The notes under the pieces were generated by a model. That model was given only the letters and a program-made list of their open reading frames with translations, was not told the DNA's origin and made no database searches. A stretch of 64,000 nucleotides of DNA from Paramyrothecium sp. XJ0827 (lineage: Eukaryota > Ascomycota > Sordariomycetes > Hypocreales > Stachybotryaceae), in contig JAJFPB010000007.1 in NCBI GenBank assembly GCA_020881915.1, positions 620,001 through 684,000 on the forward strand, in the 5' to 3' direction. The position numbers were made by a program, and so were the translations under genes. The first letter of the stretch is position 1; each line of letters starts with the position of its first letter. Positions 57,280 to 64,000 of the stretch are shown piece by piece.

Positions 57280-59733
57280 ATGAAGACGCTGTCAGATGAG
57301 GAGCTCGCTGCCGTGGCAGGACAGTATTTTGCCCCAGAGGGGCTGTATCAATACACCAAGGGTCTTCCATTTCTAGGTACCCTGCAGTGCAATACGCAAT
57401 CACTGATTGCCGGGCAATGGACTGAGGTGATTGCCGAGTATACCGTCGGTGCCAGTGGACTCGCCGATGGTGCTTGGATCAAGGGTACCTTCAAGTTTTA
57501 TTCGGACTGGGCGCTTTTCCAGACATCAGACCCTAAGCAAAACAACTACGTGTCGGCAGAATACGTGCCTGGTCCTCTACACAAGGGTCAAACACCCGCC
57601 ACAGTCCAGTCTCTGGCTGTACGATTTGACCAAAAAGGCCACGAAAGGCCATTCCAAAAAGCAGTCATTATCGACATTGTCGATGGGTACATCAACCCTG
57701 GCGATAAGATCATTGTTCGCCTAGGTGACCGAAGATGGGGTGCAAGAGGCACTCGCGTCCAGACCTTTGTTGAAGATAGCTTTCGCATGAGGTGGTATAT
57801 CGATCCGGTGGGAACGTCACGATTTGCACCGATCAAACCTGATATAGAGTTTCCCATTCTACCTGGACCACCTGTCAAGGTCAAAGCTATCACACCGCGA
57901 GTGGTTAAACCGGATGTTTCATTCCCTATCCACGTCCACACCGAGGATAAATGGGGAAATGCAACGGCTGAGCTCAGAGATCTCAAGGCTCATGTATCCA
58001 TCGCCAAGGGCGGATCAGAAATAGTCTGGGAAAAAGATATTGATCTACCGCCTCAGGGTTGGACCACGGGTAGCGCGGAGAGTTTACTGGCGGAAGGGGA
58101 TTATGAGCTCTCCGTTCTCGTCACAGACAGCCAAAACGAGAGAATTGCAACCTTGAAGGACTATATAACCGTCACTCCATCCATTCCGGTTGCACGCCCG
58201 CTCTTTGCCGATCTGCACGTTCATTCCGACGACACAGTCGGCACCAACTCAACCACCTACAACTTCTCCTACGCTCAGCAAATTGCCGGTCTGGACATTG
58301 TTGGCTACACGGCCAACGACTTTAATGTCACCAAGCAGCGGTGGGACGCAACTCTTGACATCATCCGCAAAGCCAACGAGACCGGCAAATTCGTCGTGTT
58401 TCCAGGCACGGAATGGTGTGGCAACTCAGCGGCTGGAGGTGACCACAACGTCGTGTTTCTGGACGACCCTAGCAAGACCGACCAAGCTGCACATGCTCCA
58501 GAGTTTCCCTTTGACAAGCAAGGCAACGTCGCGCGGAGCTTCGAATGGAATGAAGATGGACCAGCTGAGCTACTCCCCGGAGCATGGCCGCTGGATGAAG
58601 TATACGCGACATACGCCCACTCGCCGGAAAAGCACCTTTTGATCCCGCACGTTGGCGGAAGACGAGCGAACCTAGCATGGCATCATCCAAAGCTTGAACG
58701 CCTGATTGAGATTGGAAGTGCCTGGGGCCATTTTGAATGGTTCTTCCGCGACGCCATTGAGCGTGGATGGAAGCTAGGCGTTTCTGCAAATTCGGACGAA
58801 CATCGTGGTCGATGTGGCGGTGGTGTTCCTGGCACAGCAGTTTTCGGCACAAAAGGAGGTTTGACTGGTGTCTTAGCCAATAATATGGAATGGAGCGAAG
58901 TTGGCCAAAAACTTCGTGCCCGCAGGACTTTTGCGACCACGGGAGAACGCCTGGTTGGCTTTATCAACGCCGGCGACGGCAATACGCTGCAGGGTGATGA
59001 GTTGACGGCAAAGGCCAATGAGCCGCTGGCCTTTGGTTATCAATTCTACGGGTCGGATGGCTTCTCGTCAATTGAAGCGTGGGATGCTACAGGCCGCATA
59101 TTTCACCGAAATCTGCAAAAGGAAATATCCGAGAAACATCCACAGGCAGAAAACAAGATTAGGGTCAAGTGGGGAGGAGCGCGACTATACGACAGATATC
59201 GCGAGGCTGTTTGGCAAGGATCGATTCTTGTGTCGGACGCAGTCATCTCTCAGGTGAAGCCGTTTGGAGGTGTCACCAACAACTTCGAAGAAGTGATTGA
59301 GAAGAGGTCAGAAACGCAGGTCGTATTTGAGACGCGCACAAGCGGAGACTTTGACGGCGTGGATATTTTCTTCAAAGGCTCAAAGCCCCCGACCTCTGTT
59401 ACTGTGACTGGTCACCTGGGAGGCTACGTCAAAGTTGGCAATGCTTTAGGTGGAAACCCTCACAAGGCCCAGCCAACCTTCAATCTTGCCGCGACAATAG
59501 AAGAGGCAGCAGAAGTTGGTGGAAGATCAACAAATGTCAAGGGCGGTGCAGATTTGTTTGTCTCTGTTGAGAGTCTCGCAGACGTTCCCTTACCAACTCG
59601 AGTCGAGGGAATATTGTCCCTCGATAATGACGGCCGCAAAGAAGGAGATCAGGCAGCTGTGTATTTCGTGGGCAGGGAACACAGCGGCGGTAAGATCATC
59701 ACTAGTCCGATATTCGTAGACTTTGTGGCATAA
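57280..59733 (+). CDS. DUF3604 protein, PHP-like metal-dependent hydrolase
   Basis: An intronless 817-aa frame. Metal-ligand motifs of the PHP/amidohydrolase-like fold lie in order: DLHVHSDDT near residue 309, GTEWCG near 376, HVGGRR near 457 and NSDEHRG near 504. That is the DUF3604 pattern. The first 300 residues are beta-rich (Ig-like), as in bacterial members, and the C-terminal part after 560 is also beta-rich. There is no signal peptide. The family is common in bacteria and its substrates are not established; a phosphodiester or organic ester is a guess. The lack of introns in a gene this long is consistent with transfer from bacteria, but several other long genes in the window are also intronless. 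Confidence 0.88.
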   Translation: MKTLSDEELAAVAGQYFAPEGLYQYTKGLPFLGTLQCNTQSLIAGQWTEVIAEYTVGASGLADGAWIKGTFKFYSDWALFQTSDPKQNNYVSAEYVPGPLHKGQTPATVQSLAVRFDQKGHERPFQKAVIIDIVDGYINPGDKIIVRLGDRRWGARGTRVQTFVEDSFRMRWYIDPVGTSRFAPIKPDIEFPILPGPPVKVKAITPRVVKPDVSFPIHVHTEDKWGNATAELRDLKAHVSIAKGGSEIVWEKDIDLPPQGWTTGSAESLLAEGDYELSVLVTDSQNERIATLKDYITVTPSIPVARPLFADLHVHSDDTVGTNSTTYNFSYAQQIAGLDIVGYTANDFNVTKQRWDATLDIIRKANETGKFVVFPGTEWCGNSAAGGDHNVVFLDDPSKTDQAAHAPEFPFDKQGNVARSFEWNEDGPAELLPGAWPLDEVYATYAHSPEKHLLIPHVGGRRANLAWHHPKLERLIEIGSAWGHFEWFFRDAIERGWKLGVSANSDEHRGRCGGGVPGTAVFGTKGGLTGVLANNMEWSEVGQKLRARRTFATTGERLVGFINAGDGNTLQGDELTAKANEPLAFGYQFYGSDGFSSIEAWDATGRIFHRNLQKEISEKHPQAENKIRVKWGGARLYDRYREAVWQGSILVSDAVISQVKPFGGVTNNFEEVIEKRSETQVVFETRTSGDFDGVDIFFKGSKPPTSVTVTGHLGGYVKVGNALGGNPHKAQPTFNLAATIEEAAEVGGRSTNVKGGADLFVSVESLADVPLPTRVEGILSLDNDGRKEGDQAAVYFVGREHSGGKIITSPIFVDFVA

Positions 59734-60210
59734 AGTAACTTGTCTAAGTACCGAGTAGTATCCTGTTATGATTTGTGTTATGAAATGAAATGGACAAGTT
59801 GTGAAAGCAATTATTCCCTGTGGCATCATTTGGGTCGTGGTGACTATCCTCCTGACTGAATAGCTAAGTCATGAATTCACCGCATTTTCTAATGGTGCGA
59901 TTAGCTTACAATGAAAACCACATTGTAGGAAGACACAACTAACATGGGGATTCGCCCTCGTAATGTGAAGAGATAACTATCACCAGCCGGTCCGTCAAAA
60001 TCCACCCTTTTGGTCATTTAAGGGTTTAACCGTCATGAAATATCCTCATTGAAGAGCTGAGATACACCACCTCTCGGGAAAACCTCCCCAAGTTCTACTA
60101 CTATTTCGAGGGGATTGTGCGTCAGGCATCAAGTGTTATGAGCCGTCTTCACCGACGTTTCTCAAGTCTGAGCATCCGTGTTGCTGTGCAGGCTGCTGAT
60201 AGAAAATTGA
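59734..60210. other. Convergent spacer where a reductase domain would be expected
   Basis: The 477 bp between the DUF3604 stop and the P450 stop show no flavodoxin, FAD or NADPH-binding motifs on the minus strand. It is simply an AT-rich 3' region. Confidence 0.55.
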
Positions 60211-61865
60211 TCAACGGAGTTGAAAAAAAAGATCCCGCTGTAATGACAAAACATCCACTCCTGAGCGTATTTTGGCATGCAAAAAGAGGTCTCGTGGTTT
60301 AAGGGTGGCCGTCTGTTTGACACGCATTTGCCACTCGGGATCGTTGAGCCTAAAGTCAAACTTCTGCATCAGTAGAGCTGTCGCCATAGTTGCTTCCTGC
60401 ATTGCAAAGTCACTACCTGCATCGAGTCAGCTCACGTCCCATAATCTGAAGCCTTCTACCGTACCAATACATGCTCTCGTTCCATTCCCGAATGGCTTCC
60501 CTTCGTCAGCTTCACATCTTGCGTCAGGTCTGGAGGATCATACCTTGTAGCAATGGGGTGGAAGGCTCTTGAAGCTATCATTCAGCATCCTCTCTGGTTT
60601 AAACATGTCGGCATCCTCGCCGAAGATATTTGGGTCCAGGTGAAGCTTTGGAAGCAGGACGATGCAGGAGTCACTGGGTTTGATGAACCACTTATTACCA
60701 AGGAGCAGAGGAGATTCCCCAATTGGGGAGAGGGAGAACCCAGCTACTGGTGGGTGCAGTCTAAGAGCCTCCCTAAGGCATGCTTGGGTGTATGGAAGCT
60801 GATTAAGATGGTTTGGTGTCATGGCTTCTTTGCCTAGAACATCATCTACTTCCTGTTGCAATTTTCTGTATTTCTCTGGGTTAAGCATCAAAAGCCCGAA
60901 GACAAAAGACAGCAAACCCGAGGTTGTTTCGTGACCTTGATAGTAATAAGAAACAAGCCTGATTTGGAAGTAAGGATTGCAGCGATGTCCAACTTACCTG
61001 CAATCAAGAATGTGATCATGTTGTCCATTATGATGTCGTCGGACAGCCTCTTTCCCGTCATAGGATCCTCCCGGTTTAGCATTGCTTCCACAAGATCATT
61101 TTTGCTGGATGGGTTCTTGCGTCGCTTTGAAATGACCTGCGCCGCGACCTCGTGAAGCAAGGCCTTATCCTCGGAAAAGGTTCGGTTGGTCTTCCACATC
61201 ATAGCAGAGAGCCAAGCTGGACGGATGGATCGTTTTTGGGACTCAGCAAAAGTATCATTCATGGCTTGAACGAAAGGATGAAGCTCGTCTTTATAGAACG
61301 AATTGAAACGTAGGTCCATGGCACAAAGGGCGATTGTATCGAGTGTGAGCTTTGTGAAGTCAGAAGAGACGTCAATCGGAGTAGCCTCCCCGAACCGAGC
61401 CCACTTGAGAACCATCTGAGATATCACGTCGTGCATCTCTGTGGCCATTTAAATCGCAACGTCAACGCCATACGTTAGAATGAGAAACTTGTTGTGCTCA
61501 CCAGTAAACATTTCACGAACTGACAAATGGCCAAAAGTACGGGCGAGTACGCGATGAGCGAGCCCCCAACTTTCTTGGCCATAATCAGCGGTGAAGAGGC
61601 CCTCGGGTGTGAGTTCTTTTTGAGATCGGACAATGCCTACGGGAATCTTTACGAAGTCCTTGCGAGAACACAGCTCTTCCACAAGCTCGTGCCCAGTGAC
61701 GAATATCCGGTCTGCACCACCAAGACGTAGCTTGTAAATAGGACCATACTTGTCCGAAAGCTCCACGAAGCTCTTGATGGTGCTGCCTCGGTCCAGGTCG
61801 AGAAGGTTACCTAAAATCGGCAGAGGGGGCGGGCCAGGAATAGGTGTTTTCTCGGTTGGGTCCAT
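60211..61865 (-). CDS. Stand-alone CYP505-like P450 heme domain
   Basis: Exons 61502-61865, 60998-61438, 60544-60935, 60465-60495 and 60211-60416 give 477 aa. The start IPGPPPLPILGNLLDLDRG and no membrane anchor match the soluble P450BM3/CYP505 group, which hydroxylates fatty acids. Other marks are GHETTSGLL (I helix), LREALR (ExxR), and PFGNGTRACIG with the heme cysteine, split by a 48 bp intron. The C-terminal block QTATLKPRDLFLHAKIRSG is the last conserved part of the heme domain in these fusions. The protein then stops about ten residues later, with no FMN/FAD reductase half. It would therefore need an external reductase, or be a remnant. Confidence 0.88.
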
Positions 61866-62462
61866 GATGACTGCACGGTAAAGTTACAGGATTCGATGGT
61901 TGTAGGCAACGGAAGTGAACTTGTATGTACTGAACCACGATGCCGTACGAGGTTGGTCAGGTAGTGCTGAGGATAAGAGAGGCACGGGACGAATGGGCAT
62001 AATGATACTTCCCCTCAATCTTCAGGTTCTGTTGGTTGTGCAGTTGGTTAGGTTTGATTGGCAAGGTCGATCGAGCGGCAAGTAAGGCTGTTGGTTGGGT
62101 CGGCCAAGGTATTTATCATGCCGTTGGTAGAGCCGGGTCAGCATCTATGTAACATCTTCTAGACCAATTGTGCCAATAGTCACTGATAGATGAACTATGT
62201 GGTGTGATAGGCCAGGCTAAAATTAGATGTAGTAATAATGTAGCCATTATGCTGCATGCTCGATGGGTCAACCAACAGGCCGACAACTTGTTTGCCGGAT
62301 GTTGGCTAAGTATCGACATGTCTCCTTATACCCCAGAATCTCTGTGCCCTTTGCGTCCCATTTTTTGCCCCTCACAGCTAACCTTTTATGTTCAACGAAG
62401 GAAAAGACCTGATAAACACTGCAATTCTCAGCCCAGGAAGAACCGCCCTTCGAAGCGACAAG
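61866..62462. promoter_or_regulatory. Divergent promoter of the P450 and DHA2-type transporter
   Basis: The two starts are 597 bp apart on opposite strands, which would allow shared control. No specific site is identified and no other gene is seen. Confidence 0.4.
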
Positions 62463-64000
62463 ATGCCAGTATCCCAGACAAAATTCGACGGTACTTTGAA
62501 TGTGCCAGAGAATCAATGCGCTGATATGGAGCAACAGTCAGTAGCAGAGTGGAAGCCGGGTCGACAGGAGATGATTATACTCACTACTATGGCTACGTTG
62601 GCGTTGATAATTGCTGTGAGTATCTCAGGTCCCAAGTCCTCTCTTAATCACTTCTAACCCGCGGCGACTATGCACGTGAACAGCTCGATGCCACAATCCT
62701 CGCTCCCGCTTTGCCAGTAGGTGTCATTTCCAGTTATTCGGGTGCGATACGTGCAACATCAATGCTTAATTAATTGTTTGATTTAGGCATTGGCAGTGGC
62801 TCTCAATGGTGATGCCATCGAAACATTCTGGACCGGAACCTCTTATCTACTAGCCTACGCAGTTTTTCTGCCACTGATAGGAACCATGTCGAGCATTTTC
62901 GGCCGCAAAGAGGCTGTGCTTTGCTCCCTCGTAATGTTCACCGTCGGGACGATTCTTTGCTGCTCTGCCAACGGCTTCGCTCAGATGCTCGCTGGTCGAA
63001 CGGTCCAAGGTATTGGTGGCGGAGGAATATTTGTGCTTGGTTCCATCGTCTTGGCTGACATTGTGAGTGCATCACATCCATCGGTCGACCAGAGAATAAC
63101 GCTGACACCGATTGCAGATCCCGCTACGCCAACGACCGAAGTATCAGTCCGTCATTGCAGCAGCTTGGGGGCTGGGCGCCATTTTGGGTCCTCTGATAGG
63201 TGAGCATTCCCTCAAGTTGCAAAGTTGTTTGGGCAGTGTTAGGAGCTCATGACATAATAAGGTGGTTTAATTACGGAGCACACAACATGGAGAGTACGTA
63301 TGGCCCCCCAGACTGAGCTTCCACCATCCTCAATGGCTAATACTTTGATAGTGGCTCTTCTACGTTAACTTCCCCTTTTGTGCTATAGGGTTTGCCATCA
63401 TTCCATTTTCGTTCAAGCTGAAGATCGTCGAGCGAAGGTCCCTTAGAGAGAGTTTAGGCATGGTTGATTGGGTCGGTGGCTCCTTGTTCATCGCAGGAAC
63501 CTCCGCCTTTCTTATTGGAATCACTTGGGGCGGCGTGCAGTATGAGTGGTCATCTTTCAGAGCATGGCTACCTATCCTATTGGGGGCAGTTACGATCGTC
63601 AGTGGCCTCACTTACGTCGCTTTTATACCTGCAGAGCCGTTTCTGGTACTATCCGTTTTTGATAGTCTATCAGCCAGTATTGTCTACGTGCAAACAATTG
63701 TACAAGGATTTATCGTAAGTTGACCATTAGCTACATAACCTAGGTTTGTCCTAGGTCGTTCACAATCGCTTACTGTGGCAAATCCTTAGCTCTATGCCCA
63801 ACTTTACTATTTACCATTTTACCTCACCTCGGTAAAAGAATTAGACGCAACAATTACAGGGATATTCCTGATGGCAGTCAACATCATCCTTCTTCCCTCG
63901 TCAGTCATCGCCGGAATCCTGATGACCAAGAAAGGTACCTATACCTGGGTTATTCAAATTGGGTTCGGCGTCCTTACCTTAGGCGATGGTCTCCTCCTGT
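62463..64000 (+). CDS. MFS multidrug/toxin efflux transporter, DHA2 type (3' part beyond window)
   Basis: Exons 62463-62615, 62684-62716, 62787-63062, 63118-63199, 63262-63293, 63352-63714 and from 63790 to the edge, all in phase. Signature pieces are LDATILAPALPALA (motif D1-like), GRKEAVLCSLVMFTVG, GRTVQGIGGGGIF (motif C area), RPKYQSVIAAAWGLGAILGPLIGG and TTWRWLFYVNFPF. These identify a 14-helix drug:H+ antiporter of the fungal DHA2 family. The start at 62463 is chosen among three in-frame ATGs (62388, 62463, 62526). About 390 residues are in the window, up to roughly helix 10; the rest lies beyond 64000. It likely exports a toxic compound or metabolite. Confidence 0.9.

Noticed and set aside
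1..64000. tRNA genes, CRISPR arrays or transposons
   Set aside because: I looked for T-loop sequences, regularly spaced repeats and transposase or reverse-transcriptase motifs and found no convincing candidate. A tRNAscan or repeat search would be needed to exclude them fully.

Overview
This window comes from the nuclear genome of a filamentous ascomycete (Pezizomycotina, most likely a Sordariomycete; the class is inference). Genes carry short introns of about 45-75 bp with GT..AG ends. The gene families are typical of these fungi: a Zn2Cys6 regulator, P450s, MFS transporters, an AA9 lytic polysaccharide monooxygenase, a GH71 mutanase, a GIY-YIG/Mug113-type protein and Fig1 proteins. I joined exons by hand using reading frame, splice signals and family expectation. 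No tRNA, rRNA, intact transposon or CRISPR array was found.

Layout. 1-8.4 kb: a DUF4140/DUF4139 protein with an internal FG-repeat block (1544-4139), a decayed sugar-transporter fragment, a zinc alcohol dehydrogenase (5234-6347) and a convergent P450 (6744-8419). 9.2-18.3 kb: an unrecognised 763-aa membrane protein, a 3.1 kb gene-poor stretch, a small conserved gene interrupted by one TAG, and an intronless T5orf172-domain protein. 18.8-25.1 kb: two divergent Fig1-family proteins sharing a 239 bp promoter, the second ending only 31 bp from the stop of a convergent nine-exon ankyrin-CorA-like protein. All three are predicted membrane proteins of calcium or magnesium type families. 27-33.4 kb: a Zn2Cys6 transcription factor, a frameshifted unknown gene and a secreted DUF4419 protein.

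35.7-50 kb is rich in secreted enzymes: GH71 alpha-1,3-glucanase with cysteine-rich C-terminal modules, a large GH2 protein, an AA9 LPMO and a secreted alpha/beta hydrolase, with an auxin-efflux-carrier-type transporter inside the run. They suggest polysaccharide degradation, though there is no sign they form one co-regulated unit. 50.6-54 kb: a four-helix MARVEL-like protein and a sterol-glucosyltransferase-like gene with a one-base frameshift. 54.9-64 kb: an allantoate-permease-type MFS carrier divergent from an intronless DUF3604 (PHP-like) hydrolase, a CYP505-type P450 heme domain that lacks its usual reductase half, and a divergent DHA2-type MFS transporter cut by the window end.

The main leads are the Fig1 pair with matching intron positions and its cation-transport neighbour, the FG repeats inside a DUF4139 protein, the DUF3604-MFS pair, the stand-alone CYP505 heme domain, and three genes broken by single-base lesions (15162, about 30490, about 53117), which may be recent mutations or assembly errors.
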